A DNA stretch of 64,000 bases, from NCBI RefSeq assembly GCF_020687505.1, contig NZ_JAJEQT010000001.1; one strand, written 5' to 3'. Source of the DNA: Coprococcus_C hominis. GTDB lineage: Bacteria > Bacillota > Clostridia > Lachnospirales > Lachnospiraceae. Every line of letters starts with the position of its first letter. Position 1 is the stretch's first letter. The position numbers and the translations under genes were made by a program. Positions 33,536 to 43,350 of this stretch are shown here, one piece after another. The notes below the pieces were generated by a model. That model was not told the DNA's origin. It saw nothing but the letters and a program-made list of their open reading frames with translations, and made no database searches.

Positions 33536-34612
33536 TTACTGCATCATTTCTTCGATGAAAATGCCGTAGCCTCGTGTCGAATCGTTGACAAATACATGTG
33601 TCACTGCCCCGATCAGCCTGCCATCCTGCAGGATTGGTGTGCCGCTCATTCCCTGCACAATTCCGCCGGTCAGAGAAAGCAATGTCGAATCGGTTACCTT
33701 AAATTCCATACACCGTCCGTTCTCATTGTCAGAATCGACTGACACAATCTCGATTTCGTATTGTTTCGACTCCCCGGATACCGACGAAAGCAGATACGCG
33801 GTTCCGACATGCACCTCTGATTTTCGTCCAACTGCCACCTGGATGTCCTGCGTATGTGTCTTTTGCTGTCGTTTTGTCAAGTATCCGTGAATACCAAAGG
33901 CACTATTTTCCTCCACGCGCCCGATCACATACCGTCCGGTATAATTGATGATGCCCTCCAGTCGTCCCGGCTTATCCGCTTCCGGCTTTTTGATGCGCAC
34001 GATCGTCGTCTCATACACCGCGCCATCGGACACGCGGAACATAATTCCTGTGTCGTTGTCGTTGATGCTGTGTCCAAGTGCAGCAAACCGTTCTCCATCT
34101 GTATAGGTGATTGTTCCGATTCCGGAAATATCATCCTTTACCCAGAGTCCAAGCGCATAGCTGCCATCCTTTTTCTTTACCGGTGTTACACGCACCGTCC
34201 GGTACTCATTTTCCCGGCAGACACGAAGCAGCAATTCGTGTCCTTCGCTTTGCTGTACCAGTTCCAGCATTGATTTTTTATCGTCCACACTCTGTCCATT
34301 GATACGCATTACATAATCGCCCGGCGACAACAGATTCTCACATGGATTGCATGTGATTCCCTGTTCGTCCACAACCGAATTGACGCCGATCACCATTACA
34401 CCTTTTGTTTTCACATAGATTCCAACTGGTTCTCCTGACGGACAGACCATGCATTCGTTCTCCCCTTCACTTGATACAACCGGCAGTGAATCCGCCTGCG
34501 TCTCCACATCTGTATCTCCTCCCTTTGCGAACAGGAACTCCCGGTTATGATACCCTAAGATGCCAAGCACTATCAGCAACAGTACAACTAAAAAGATTCG
34601 ATACTTTCTCAC
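33536..34612 (-). CDS. spoIVB: SpoIVB serine peptidase
   Basis: Forespore protease secreted into the space between the spore membranes; it triggers SpoIVFB cleavage of pro-sigma-K. It has 358 residues, with an N-terminal membrane anchor (FLVVLLLIVLGILGY, 7-21) and a PDZ domain around 65-145 (LLSPGDYVMRINGQSV). The S55 peptidase domain has probable catalytic His181 (AALGHSIND), Asp308 and Ser323 (VQGMSGTPILQDGR). The start is GTG preceded by GAGGAGG; the overlapping ATG reads straight into a stop. It lies between recN and the spo0A genes, as in most spore formers, but after a recN terminator. Confidence 0.95.
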   Translation of the reverse strand: MRKYRIFLVVLLLIVLGILGYHNREFLFAKGGDTDVETQADSLPVVSSEGENECMVCPSGEPVGIYVKTKGVMVIGVNSVVDEQGITCNPCENLLSPGDYVMRINGQSVDDKKSMLELVQQSEGHELLLRVCRENEYRTVRVTPVKKKDGSYALGLWVKDDISGIGTITYTDGERFAALGHSINDNDTGIMFRVSDGAVYETTIVRIKKPEADKPGRLEGIINYTGRYVIGRVEENSAFGIHGYLTKRQQKTHTQDIQVAVGRKSEVHVGTAYLLSSVSGESKQYEIEIVSVDSDNENGRCMEFKVTDSTLLSLTGGIVQGMSGTPILQDGRLIGAVTHVFVNDSTRGYGIFIEEMMQ

Positions 34613-34684
34613 ATCGTTTCCTCCTCTCCTGATTTCATTTCTTTATTTCAAATCGCTTTATTTCATATAATTTGTGCTATAAAA

Positions 34685-34714
34685 AAGAGTACATAGATTC
34701 CTCCATGTACTCTT
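34685..34714 (-). terminator. terminator of the asp23-to-recN operon
   Basis: AAGAGTACAT (34685-34694) pairs perfectly with ATGTACTCTT (34705-34714), with TTTTTT on the minus strand. It separates recN from spoIVB. Confidence 0.88.
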
Positions 34715-34741
34715 AGTATCGAATATTTCATTCTATGTAAT

Positions 34742-36427
34742 TCAGTTTATTTTTGCCTGTTCTGCCAATCCTTTCATCTCGGTCACAGTGTGAATCGTCG
34801 TCTCCGTGATTTTTGCACCACCGATGAGTCTTGCCAGTTCTTCAATTTCCTCTTCCTTTGAAAGTAACCGGATGCTGGAAATTGTTTTCTCATTTTCCAC
34901 ATTTTTTTCAATCAGATAATGTGCATCTGCCATCGCTGCGATCTGGGAAAGATGCGTGATACAGATAACCTGATGCTGCCGTGACAGGATCGACATCTTC
35001 TCTGCCACCTTCTGTGCGGTTCTGCCACTGATACCGACATCGATCTCATCAAAGACAAGTGTCGGTGTGTCGTCCTGATTTGCAAGACAGGATTTCATTG
35101 CCAGCATGATTCGCGACAGTTCACCACCGGATGCAACCTCATGCAGCGGACGCATCGCTTCACCTACATTCGTCGAGATATAGAAGCACGCATCATCGTA
35201 GCCATTTGCAGAATAATTCGGGGATGTCTCAAACCGCATCTCAAACCGGACCATATTAAAGTTCATATCCTCCAAGGACTCCCGGATCTTCTTACAAAGC
35301 TTTTCCGAAAGTGCCCGTCTGTGCTCGGATAATACCCGGCAGCTCTCTTCAAGCTTCGCCGTCTGTTTCTTCCATTGTGCCTCAATCTCCTGCATATGCT
35401 CCTCATAGCCAGAAAGAGCATCATATTCTTTCTCGAAAGCTGCAAGGCTTTCCAAAATCTGGGAAATGGAATTTCCGTATTTTGCCTTTAAGGAATTGAT
35501 CTGATCCAGACGACTTTCCATCTCACGAAATTGTCCTTCATCAAACTCCATATCCTTCATATACTCACTGATCTCACGATTAAAGTCTGACAGCAGACCA
35601 TCGGCATCCTCTAAGATACCAGCCGCATCGGCAAGCTCCTCGTCCAGTTCCGTGAGTCTGCGCATATCCTTGATCGCACGTCCTAGCTGTTCTCCCGCAG
35701 AAGTAGCTCCATATCCGGTCAGTGCATAGATGTCGTTTGCATATTGCAGGATTTCCTTTGCATTGACCGCCTTCTTGTACTGCCGTTCCAACTGGACATC
35801 CTCGCCATCGACCAGCTTCGCATCTTTGATTTCCTTAATCTGATACTGCAGAAAATCCATGCGTTTGTTTTTCTCTGCCTCGTCCATGCTGCCTTTTTTC
35901 TTTTCTTCTTCAAGTTCCCGGTAGATATGATAATCTTCCTGCACCTGTTTTTTCAACTTCTGGATATCCTCCCCGCCAAAACGATCGAGTATCTCTAGAT
36001 GCTTTGCTGGCTTTAACAGTGTCTGCTGCTCATGCTGTGCATGCAGATCGATCAGAAGCGATGCGATTTCTTTTAACCGCGTAATCGTCACCGTCGTATC
36101 ATTTACCCGGTTGACGGTTCTGCCATTCGGCGATAACCGCCGGGATATCAGCAAAGTACCGTCCTCATCCGGTGTCACCTCCAGCTTCTCAAGCGCTTCC
36201 ACAATTGCTGGCTGGTCAACCGAAAATACAAGCTCGACCAGTCCATCCTTTGTGTCATCCCGCAACAGTTCTTTCGGGAATTTACCGCCCAGACAGATTC
36301 CCAGAGATCCAATGATAATAGATTTACCAGCACCCGTCTCTCCGGTCAGAATATTCAGCTGCTCGTGAAAATCAATGTCAATCTCCTCGATCAGCGCTAT
36401 ATTTTTTATGTGCATTGTCAACAACAT
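34742..36427 (-). CDS. recN: DNA repair protein RecN
   Basis: SMC-like ATPase that gathers broken DNA ends early in double-strand-break repair. It has 561 residues. Walker A is LTGETGAGKSIIIGSL near 26-41; long coiled-coil arms span about 160-390; the ABC signature is EVASGGELSRIMLAMK near 455, followed by Walker B TLVFDEIDVGISG. The start overlaps argR by ten bases. It is the last gene of a ten-gene housekeeping operon and is followed by a strong terminator. The argR-recN order is common in Firmicutes. Confidence 0.96.
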   Translation of the reverse strand: MLLTMHIKNIALIEEIDIDFHEQLNILTGETGAGKSIIIGSLGICLGGKFPKELLRDDTKDGLVELVFSVDQPAIVEALEKLEVTPDEDGTLLISRRLSPNGRTVNRVNDTTVTITRLKEIASLLIDLHAQHEQQTLLKPAKHLEILDRFGGEDIQKLKKQVQEDYHIYRELEEEKKKGSMDEAEKNKRMDFLQYQIKEIKDAKLVDGEDVQLERQYKKAVNAKEILQYANDIYALTGYGATSAGEQLGRAIKDMRRLTELDEELADAAGILEDADGLLSDFNREISEYMKDMEFDEGQFREMESRLDQINSLKAKYGNSISQILESLAAFEKEYDALSGYEEHMQEIEAQWKKQTAKLEESCRVLSEHRRALSEKLCKKIRESLEDMNFNMVRFEMRFETSPNYSANGYDDACFYISTNVGEAMRPLHEVASGGELSRIMLAMKSCLANQDDTPTLVFDEIDVGISGRTAQKVAEKMSILSRQHQVICITHLSQIAAMADAHYLIEKNVENEKTISSIRLLSKEEEIEELARLIGGAKITETTIHTVTEMKGLAEQAKIN

Positions 36428-36867
36428 TTTTTTATCTCTCCAATTATATGTTCTGCCTGCTGCCCATCTTTGATCGCCAGAAACAGCGTATCATCGCCTG
36501 CAATACATCCCATAATGCCTTCCACCGACAGATTGTCGATTGCAGCACCAACCGCCATCGCCATACCGGATACAGTTTTGACTACAATAATATTCTGTGC
36601 GGCTTCAATCGAAAGAATACACGATGCCATCACATGCTGATAGGATGCATGTGTTCCGGTATCAGGTTCCAGACTTGCAGCATAACGATGCTTCCCACTT
36701 CCGTAGGAAACTTTTTCCAGTTTCAATTCCCGTATATCTCTCGATACAGTTGCCTGTGTTGTCTCAAATCCAAGTGCCTGTAAACGTCTGGTAAGCTCTT
36801 CCTGCGTGTCTATCTCATATTCCGATATCAATTCCAGCAATGCCTGCTGGCGTCTCTGCTTACTCAT
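36418..36867 (-). CDS. argR: arginine repressor
   Basis: Hexameric arginine-responsive regulator, 149 residues. The winged-helix DNA-binding domain is at 1-70 (RQQALLELISEYEIDTQEEL, then TQATVSRDIRELKLEKV). The C-terminal arginine-binding and oligomerisation domain includes GCIAGDDTLFLAIKDGQQAE, with the acidic pair that contacts arginine. It starts one base after the nadK stop and overlaps recN by ten. No arginine genes lie in the window, so its targets are elsewhere. Confidence 0.95.
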   Translation of the reverse strand: MSKQRRQQALLELISEYEIDTQEELTRRLQALGFETTQATVSRDIRELKLEKVSYGSGKHRYAASLEPDTGTHASYQHVMASCILSIEAAQNIIVVKTVSGMAMAVGAAIDNLSVEGIMGCIAGDDTLFLAIKDGQQAEHIIGEIKKCC

Positions 36868-36868
36868 G

Positions 36869-37705
36869 TTAAGCGCCTCCTATTTTTTCCCGAAGTACAC
36901 TATAAAAGCTGACATCATACATTTTTATCAATCGGATCTCACGCTTCGAGCAGGTCACTTCCACGCTCTCACCCGCAGATAATTCGATATTGTCTGCTCC
37001 GTCAAAGGAAACGATTGCTTCTGTCTCCTGTGTTCTCCGTTTCTTGACAACCTCGATCCGTATACGGTCTGCACTGTCAAACACGACGCTCTTGGAGGTA
37101 AGCGAATGCGGAGAAATCGGTGTCACAACGACTGCCTTGGATTTCGGGCTGATGATCGGTCCACCGGCGGACAAATTATATCCGGTCGAACCAGTCGGCG
37201 TCGCCACAATCACACCATCTGCCTCATACGTGTCTAACAACTGCTCATTTACATAGATATTCAGACCAATGATCCGGGAAAATCCTGCACGTGTGATCAC
37301 CACATCGTTCAGGCAGGAAAAGGATGTCTCTCCCTTGCGTCCCTCAATCATCATCCGTTTTTCTATGCTGTAATCGTCCGCCAGCAGACGGTCGATTGCT
37401 TTATATGCGTTTGACTCTTCCACCTCAGTTAAAAAACCAAGCGTTCCGAGATTGACGCCCATAAGTGGAACATCATAGGTTCCAATGCTGTGTGCTGCAC
37501 GGAGCATCGTTCCATCCCCGCCAAGCACGATCACAGCCTCTACGCCTCCCATGTATTCGGGCTTGATCGTCGTGCCATTGTAGTGCTGCTCATCGCTCAC
37601 CACAACCGCCTGCGCACCTTTTTCCCTGATGTACGCAACGATATCCTGCGAAAGTTTTAAATTGATGTCTTTGTCAGTATTTGCGACGATTAAAAACTTA
37701 TTCAT
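36869..37705 (-). CDS. nadK: NAD kinase
   Basis: Phosphorylates NAD to NADP. It has 278 residues, typical length. The GGDGT motif is VIVLGGDGTMLRAAHSI (about 58-74), followed by GVNLGTLGFLTEVE. The NAD-binding ATPTGSTGYNLSAGGPII segment is near 170-187. The start overlaps the end of tlyA by eight bases. It sits in the conserved dxs-tlyA-nadK-argR-recN order seen across Clostridia. Confidence is high. Confidence 0.96.
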   Translation of the reverse strand: MNKFLIVANTDKDINLKLSQDIVAYIREKGAQAVVVSDEQHYNGTTIKPEYMGGVEAVIVLGGDGTMLRAAHSIGTYDVPLMGVNLGTLGFLTEVEESNAYKAIDRLLADDYSIEKRMMIEGRKGETSFSCLNDVVITRAGFSRIIGLNIYVNEQLLDTYEADGVIVATPTGSTGYNLSAGGPIISPKSKAVVVTPISPHSLTSKSVVFDSADRIRIEVVKKRRTQETEAIVSFDGADNIELSAGESVEVTCSKREIRLIKMYDVSFYSVLREKIGGA

Positions 37706-38537
37706 TGCCCGGTTCCTTATCTAACGTATCATGTGAAGCTGTAACAACTGCTTTTATATCAATGGATGAAGCATCCACGATTTCCTGATCTTGTTTATTC
37801 TTGGATAAGAATAATAAATACTCAATATTTCCCTCTGGTCCCTTCACCGGAGAAAAATCCAGTGCCAGCGGATAAAAATCAATCGAAGAGGCATAGTCCA
37901 TCACCATGCGGATCACCTCTTCATGGACAGCGCGGTCACGCACAACGCCCTTTTTTCCTACCTTTTCCCGTCCGGCTTCAAACTGCGGCTTGATCAGACA
38001 GACCACCTGTCCATCCTCCGTCAGAAGATTCTTCACCGGAAGCAAAACCTTCGTCAACGAGATAAACGATACATCAATCGAAGAAAATGCTGCCAGCTCG
38101 TCAATATCCTCCGGCACAACATAACGGATATTCGTCTTTTCCATGCAGACTACCCGCTCGTCATTGCGAAGCTTCCACGCAAGCTGTCCATGTCCGACAT
38201 CGATTGCGTAGACTTTTGTCGCTCCGTTTTGCAACATACAATCTGTAAATCCGCCGGTCGAAGAACCGACATCCATGCAGACTTTGCCAGACAGTGTGAT
38301 CGGGAATTTCTGCATTGCCTTTTCCAGCTTCAGACCGCCGCGGCTCACATACGGCAGAGTTTTCCCCTTTACCTCGATCACCGCGTTCTCTGGAAATGTC
38401 GTCCCAGCCTTATCTTCTTTGTTGCCATCTACATATACAATTCCCGCCATAATGATTGCTTTTGCTTTCTCTCTCGAAGGCGCCAGTCCTTTCTCCACAA
38501 GCAATACATCCAGCCGCTGTTTCTTCTGCTTCTCCAT
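37698..38537 (-). CDS. tlyA: TlyA-family rRNA (cytidine-2'-O)-methyltransferase
   Basis: Two-domain protein of 279 residues. An S4 RNA-binding domain lies at 6-66 (RLDVLLVEKGLAPSREKAKA), followed by a Rossmann methyltransferase domain with the SAM loop CMDVGSSTGGFTDCMLQNGA (about 88-107) and YAIDVGHGQLAWKLR. TlyA of mycobacteria methylates 16S and 23S rRNA and also gives capreomycin sensitivity; the target here is inferred. B. subtilis calls the orthologue YqxC. It starts 21 bases after dxs and overlaps nadK. Confidence 0.92.
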   Translation of the reverse strand: MEKQKKQRLDVLLVEKGLAPSREKAKAIIMAGIVYVDGNKEDKAGTTFPENAVIEVKGKTLPYVSRGGLKLEKAMQKFPITLSGKVCMDVGSSTGGFTDCMLQNGATKVYAIDVGHGQLAWKLRNDERVVCMEKTNIRYVVPEDIDELAAFSSIDVSFISLTKVLLPVKNLLTEDGQVVCLIKPQFEAGREKVGKKGVVRDRAVHEEVIRMVMDYASSIDFYPLALDFSPVKGPEGNIEYLLFLSKNKQDQEIVDASSIDIKAVVTASHDTLDKEPGNE

Positions 38538-38558
38538 CGTTCTTCCTCTATATTATTT

Positions 38559-40436
38559 CTATTTCAAATGTTTCTTATAACACGGTACAATCTTTTCTGC
38601 CAGTCCCTCTGCATCGATCTGCATATGGTGCCTTAACTCCGGAATTGTTCCCTGTGGCACACTCAGAAGTGGAATCGCTCCGCTGATAAATGTATACTGT
38701 TCCGGACTGTTTTTCTCTGCCAGATACGCATGCAGCTTCTCGCCATATCCGCCCTGCATGATCGTATCCTCCAATGTTACAAAGACGGTATGCGTCTTCA
38801 TCAGCCGGTCTAAAAGCTCCGTATCAAGCATCGACTGGAACCGCACATTGACCAGTGTCACAGGAATCTGCTTCGCCTCTAACCGTTCCACAAGGCGGTC
38901 TGCTTCCTCCATCATATGTCCACAGGAGAACACTGCCACGCCAGATGCCTCCTGTATCACTTCACTCTTTCCATAGACAATCGGCGTCTGAATATCCGCA
39001 TGTCCCTTATACGCACTGCCTCTTGGATACCGGATTGCAATCGGTCCATCATATGCATAGGCATAATCAAGCATTGCCTCCAACTCATACCGGTTCTTCG
39101 GAGCCAGTACGATCATATGCGGCATATGCGACAGATACGCCAGATCATAGATACCCTGGTGCGTCTCTCCATCCTGTCCGACAAGACCGGCACGGTCAAT
39201 CGCCAAAATCACATGCAGCTTCTGCAAGCACACATCATGTAGAATCTGGTCATACGAACGCTGCAGGAACGAAGAATAGATTGCCACGACAGGCACCATA
39301 CCTGCGGCAGCCATACCAGCAGCAAAAGTTACCGCATGCTGTTCTGCAATTCCCACATCGAAAAACCGCTTTGGGTACGCCTCTTCAAATCGTACCAGTC
39401 CGGTTCCCTGTGCCATCGCAGCCGTGATCGCTACAACATCCTCATGTGTCTCTCCAAGCTTCACCATCTTCTTCGCAAAAATATCGGTGTAACAGCTTGT
39501 CTTTTTCGCGGCAAGCACCTTACCGGATATCCGGTCAAACGGCGCAATCCCATGGAAATAATCCGGGTGCCGCTCCGCATAGCCATAGCCTTTTCCTTTT
39601 TTCGTCTTCACATGAATAATAATCGGTTTATCCAGCCGGAATGCATGCTGAAATGTCGTGATCATCTGATTGATATCATGTCCGTCAATTGGTCCGACAT
39701 ACGTGATTCCAAGCTCCTCGAAAAACATGCCCGGCACAAAAAACTGTTTGATATTATCCTTCGAGCGCTTCAGTACCTTCGCAATCTTCTTTCCGGTTTT
39801 TGACCCCATCAGACTGCTTTCCACACCGGTTTTTAACTCATTGTACGCATTTCCAAGCCGGATTTCATTCAGATACTTGGACAGACCGCCGACGTTTTTA
39901 CCGATCGACATATTGTTGTCGTTAATGACAACGACACACCCGGTTTTCAACTGCGCAAGCCCGTTTAACGCTTCATACGCCATACCTCCGGTCAGTGATC
40001 CGTCACCAATCACAACGGCGACCTTCTCATCCCCGCCGCACAGATCTCTGGCGATTGAATACCCCATCGCCGCTGAGATACCAGTCGAACTGTGTCCGGT
40101 GTCAAACGCATCGCACGGACTCTCGTTGCGTTTTGGGAACCCGCTTAAGCCATCGTACTGCCGCAGTGTCTCAAACGCATCCTTTCTTCCGGTCAGGATC
40201 TTATGTGTATAGGATTGATGTCCGACATCAAAGATCAGCTTATCTTTTGGGAAATTCATCACTGCATGCAGTGCCATCGTAAGCTCCACCGTACCAAGAT
40301 TGGACGCCAGATGCCCACCATGTATACTTACTTTCTCAATCAGAAAATCCCGGATCTCTGCTGCCAGTGCCGGATAATCCTGTCTTTCTATCTGCTTAAT
40401 ATCGTTTTCTTTTGTTATCTTCTCTAACATATGCAT
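38559..40436 (-). CDS. dxs: 1-deoxy-D-xylulose-5-phosphate synthase
   Basis: First enzyme of the MEP isoprenoid pathway: joins pyruvate and glyceraldehyde 3-phosphate using thiamine diphosphate. It has 625 residues. The ThDP motif is VVIGDGSLTGGMAYEALN (about 141-158) with the usual NDN, and the transketolase motif AIDRAGLVGQDGETHQGIYD lies near 425. GGHLASNLGTVELTMALH near the N terminus is also typical. ATGs at 40436 and 40430 are both possible; the first has an AGGTAAAGG site at fair spacing. It follows ispA in the operon, so two isoprenoid genes are coupled. Confidence 0.96.
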   Translation of the reverse strand: MHMLEKITKENDIKQIERQDYPALAAEIRDFLIEKVSIHGGHLASNLGTVELTMALHAVMNFPKDKLIFDVGHQSYTHKILTGRKDAFETLRQYDGLSGFPKRNESPCDAFDTGHSSTGISAAMGYSIARDLCGGDEKVAVVIGDGSLTGGMAYEALNGLAQLKTGCVVVINDNNMSIGKNVGGLSKYLNEIRLGNAYNELKTGVESSLMGSKTGKKIAKVLKRSKDNIKQFFVPGMFFEELGITYVGPIDGHDINQMITTFQHAFRLDKPIIIHVKTKKGKGYGYAERHPDYFHGIAPFDRISGKVLAAKKTSCYTDIFAKKMVKLGETHEDVVAITAAMAQGTGLVRFEEAYPKRFFDVGIAEQHAVTFAAGMAAAGMVPVVAIYSSFLQRSYDQILHDVCLQKLHVILAIDRAGLVGQDGETHQGIYDLAYLSHMPHMIVLAPKNRYELEAMLDYAYAYDGPIAIRYPRGSAYKGHADIQTPIVYGKSEVIQEASGVAVFSCGHMMEEADRLVERLEAKQIPVTLVNVRFQSMLDTELLDRLMKTHTVFVTLEDTIMQGGYGEKLHAYLAEKNSPEQYTFISGAIPLLSVPQGTIPELRHHMQIDAEGLAEKIVPCYKKHLK

Positions 40437-40474
40437 TTGCCTTTACCTGTCATAAATATGCTTATGCGATCAGG

Positions 40475-41362
40475 TTAATGGTCCCGGTTGATCAAGCTTT
40501 TTACAAGCGCGATCATATCCGCTTTTGCCCCCTCATCCCACGCTTTTATATTCTCCAATATACGGATCGCTTTCTCGGACATTTCTTCCACGTACTGCTT
40601 TGCAGCATCCATTCCGTGCAATGTCACATAGGTCACCTTATGGTTTTTATCATCCGAATGTAATGGTTTGCCAAGCAACTGCTCGTCCCCGACCAGATCT
40701 AAGATATCATCCTGCACCTGAAACGCAAACCCGACTGCATAGGCGGCCTCATCTAACTGTGCGACAACCGCATCATCTGCACCAGCAAGATATGCACCAC
40801 ACATACATGCCGCCGCGATCAACGCGCCTGTCTTATTCTCATAGATAAACGCAAGCTGATCTTCATCCATCGGAAGTCCGGCACGCTCCACATCAAGCAC
40901 CTGTCCGCCAACCATACCATAGATACCAGCTTTTTTTGCAAGCACCGCAAATGCCTTCTCCACATTGGCATCGCCCGGCTTCACCGCAAATCCCTGACAC
41001 GCAGTTTCAAATGCAAAGTTTAACAATGCATCTCCGGCTAAAATCGCCATATCCTCACCAAACTTGACATGCACGGTCGGAAGTCCCCGGCGTAGCGCGT
41101 CGTTGTCCATCGCCGGAAGATCATCATGCACAAGGGAATATGTATGGATCATCTCCATTGCCGCCATAAATGGGCGCACCAGTGCCTCCTGCGGTTCCTT
41201 TGCAAACATCTCATAACACAGACGGAGCATCATCGGACGCAGCCGTTTGCCGCCTGCTTTTACCGCATAATTCATCGCAGCCAGCACAGTTTTCTGATGT
41301 CCGGTCTCCTCCGGCAGATACGCCTCTATCATCTCTTCAATTGCCTTGGCATCATACTTCAT
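40475..41362 (-). CDS. ispA: farnesyl diphosphate synthase (geranyltranstransferase)
   Basis: Condenses IPP with DMAPP and GPP to farnesyl diphosphate. It has 295 residues. The first Asp-rich motif is SLVHDDLPAMDNDALRRG (about 77-94), and the second is FQVQDDILDLVGDE (about 213-226). GGKRLRPMMLRL near 37 binds the diphosphate. The distance and residues before the first Asp-rich motif fit the bacterial FPP synthase type rather than long-chain prenyl synthases. It overlaps xseB by 11 bases and lies just before dxs. Confidence 0.94.
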   Translation of the reverse strand: MKYDAKAIEEMIEAYLPEETGHQKTVLAAMNYAVKAGGKRLRPMMLRLCYEMFAKEPQEALVRPFMAAMEMIHTYSLVHDDLPAMDNDALRRGLPTVHVKFGEDMAILAGDALLNFAFETACQGFAVKPGDANVEKAFAVLAKKAGIYGMVGGQVLDVERAGLPMDEDQLAFIYENKTGALIAAACMCGAYLAGADDAVVAQLDEAAYAVGFAFQVQDDILDLVGDEQLLGKPLHSDDKNHKVTYVTLHGMDAAKQYVEEMSEKAIRILENIKAWDEGAKADMIALVKSLINRDH

Positions 41363-41549
41363 CTAATATCTTTATCTCCTTTTCCACACCTGCAAGTTCT
41401 TCCTTACAGGCATTCGCAAGCTCCACGCCCTCTGCATATAACGTCATGGAGTCTTTCAGATTTGTATCGGGATTTTCCAGAAGCTTGTTGATCTCTTCCA
41501 ATCTGGCAAATGCTTCCTCTATGTTTAATTCCTTCTTTTTTTCTGCCAT
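41352..41549 (-). CDS. xseB: exodeoxyribonuclease VII small subunit
   Basis: Small helical subunit of the single-strand exonuclease VII, 65 residues. The family pattern NIEEAFARLEEINKLLENPD, then DSMTLYAEGVELANACKEEL, is intact. It starts six bases after the xseA stop and overlaps ispA by 11 bases. Its size and place leave little doubt. One copy of the small subunit is enough to encode the multi-subunit complex with XseA. Confidence 0.95.
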   Translation of the reverse strand: MAEKKKELNIEEAFARLEEINKLLENPDTNLKDSMTLYAEGVELANACKEELAGVEKEIKILDEV

Positions 41550-41555
41550 GTTGTT

Positions 41556-42896
41556 TTATTCTCCTTGTACACCATTTGTATCTGCTTCCACAGAAACGAC
41601 CGTCGCATGGATTCTGCCATCATGCAGAGTAACATGAAGCGGATCGCCTGCCTGCATCTGTCCCGCTGACATTACAGGCTTTCCCTCTGATTCAAGATAT
41701 CCGAACCCACCTACCAGCTTGGCTGTCGGTGCGTTGCCATGCAGTCTTGTTAACAGCAGATGCAGTTGATGTTCATATTCTTTAAACTTAAGCTGGATCC
41801 GGTTTTCAAGTCGTTCTCTGCTTTGCTTCAGCTTCTCCTGCTGCTTTTCGAGTTTTGCTCTCGGATTCAGTGCTGCCAGTTGCTGCATATACATCTGCAG
41901 CTTTGTCTCTTTCTCCTGCAGACGTCCCTGCATCCGGAGCCGTAATTCCCGCTCACAGGAATCCAGACGTGCCTGATAATTCTGTTTCTTATTTGCCACG
42001 TGATAATTCATTGTCCGCAGCCGAAGCTCGATTGTCCGTAAAATATCATCGATCAGTGGAACGGCTGCAGTTGCTGCTGCCGTCGGCGTCTCGACACGCA
42101 GATCTGCCGCATCATCTGCCAGCGATGTATCACCCTCATGTCCAGTTCCAGATATGATCGGCGTCTTCGCCTCATAGATTGCACGGACAACTGCCTCATC
42201 GTCAAAGACCTCCAGATCTTCCCTCGATCCACCGCCTCGTCCAATGATAATCGTATCCACGCCCAATCTGTCGAGTCTGCGGATACCCTGCACGATCAGC
42301 TCGCGCGCATTTTCGCCCTGCGCCCGCGCATCACAGACGATCATCTGCACATAGGGATTCCGCCGATGTGATACGCTCATAATATCCTTATACGCATTCG
42401 TACCTATGGAGATCACGACGCCGACTGCCCTTGGATATTTCGGAATCGGCTTCTTGATCGCCGTATCGAAGATACCTTCCTGTCCCAGTCTGCGTTTCAG
42501 CTCTGCATAAGCTTCGCCATGCCAGCCACGCTCTTCACGCCGCTGTACAGACACGGCATTCACACTGTACTCACTTTTCGCATCATAGATAGAGCAGCTT
42601 CCCTTCACAATCAGGATATCGCCCTGCTTGACCGTCGTCAGATTGAGCTTTGCCGCGACACTTTTCCACACATTCACACGCAGGATTCCGTTGTACGGCG
42701 CGCCCTCTGGCAGATCGCCCGGAGCTGTACAATCCTTGAGTGTGATATACAGATGCCCGGTCGGACCTTTGCTGAAGCTTGACACTTCCCCTTCAAAACA
42801 GATGTTTTTTAACAGATAATCATTTTTTATTATATTGCCAATATACGAATTGACTTCCCGGACAGAAAATACTTTCTTTCCATTTTCTACTCTCAT
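41556..42896 (-). CDS. xseA: exodeoxyribonuclease VII large subunit
   Basis: Catalytic subunit of exonuclease VII, which degrades single-stranded DNA in both directions. It has 446 residues. The N-terminal OB-fold (GEVSSFSKGPTGHLYITLKD, 36-55) binds DNA; the catalytic core includes DTIIIGRGGGSREDLEVFDD near 186-205 and GHEGDTSLADDAADLRVETP after it. A long coiled coil with many Gln, Arg and Lys residues covers about 280-390. The ATG overlaps the nusB stop (ATGA). It lies in the nusB-xseA-xseB order common in Firmicutes. Confidence 0.95.
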   Translation of the reverse strand: MRVENGKKVFSVREVNSYIGNIIKNDYLLKNICFEGEVSSFSKGPTGHLYITLKDCTAPGDLPEGAPYNGILRVNVWKSVAAKLNLTTVKQGDILIVKGSCSIYDAKSEYSVNAVSVQRREERGWHGEAYAELKRRLGQEGIFDTAIKKPIPKYPRAVGVVISIGTNAYKDIMSVSHRRNPYVQMIVCDARAQGENARELIVQGIRRLDRLGVDTIIIGRGGGSREDLEVFDDEAVVRAIYEAKTPIISGTGHEGDTSLADDAADLRVETPTAAATAAVPLIDDILRTIELRLRTMNYHVANKKQNYQARLDSCERELRLRMQGRLQEKETKLQMYMQQLAALNPRAKLEKQQEKLKQSRERLENRIQLKFKEYEHQLHLLLTRLHGNAPTAKLVGGFGYLESEGKPVMSAGQMQAGDPLHVTLHDGRIHATVVSVEADTNGVQGE

Positions 42897-43339
42897 GGTT
42901 CCTCAACCTTCGCCAATACTGCGTTGATAAATCCGCTTGCATCTGGATTACAGTATTTCTTTGCCAGTTCTACCGCCTCATTGATCGCTACGCGGAATGG
43001 AACTTCCTCATCATAGAGCATCTCATAGAGTGCCAGACGCAGGATTGCAAGTTCCGGCTTGCCCAGTCTGCCGATCTGCCAGCCATCAGAGATCTCGCTG
43101 ATCTTCTCATCGAGTGCCGGAAGCATGGAAAGAATCTTGTGGGACTTGTCTGCAATGTAGGCAAGATCCCCCTCTTTTACCTTTCCCGTTTCTGTTATCG
43201 CAACATCCTCCGGATCTTCTTCCGGTTCTTCGATCTTACTGATTGAATAACGGATCTGTTCTTCCATCTCTTCCTGATTGTTGAATTCTGCCTTAAATAC
43301 GATCAGAAAAATATTTTCTCGTATGCTTCGTCTTGTCAT
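42893..43339 (-). CDS. nusB: transcription antitermination factor NusB
   Basis: RNA-binding helical protein that joins NusE in rRNA antitermination. It has 148 residues, near normal. The N terminus TRRSIRENIFLIVFKAEF and the C-terminal LRLALYEMLYDEEVPFRVAI, NEAVELAKKYCNPDASGFIN are family signatures. The middle is acidic and somewhat longer than in E. coli. It follows the asp23-family gene by 11 bases and overlaps xseA by four. Confidence is high. Confidence 0.95.
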   Translation of the reverse strand: MTRRSIRENIFLIVFKAEFNNQEEMEEQIRYSISKIEEPEEDPEDVAITETGKVKEGDLAYIADKSHKILSMLPALDEKISEISDGWQIGRLGKPELAILRLALYEMLYDEEVPFRVAINEAVELAKKYCNPDASGFINAVLAKVEEP

Positions 43340-43350
43340 AATTAACCGCC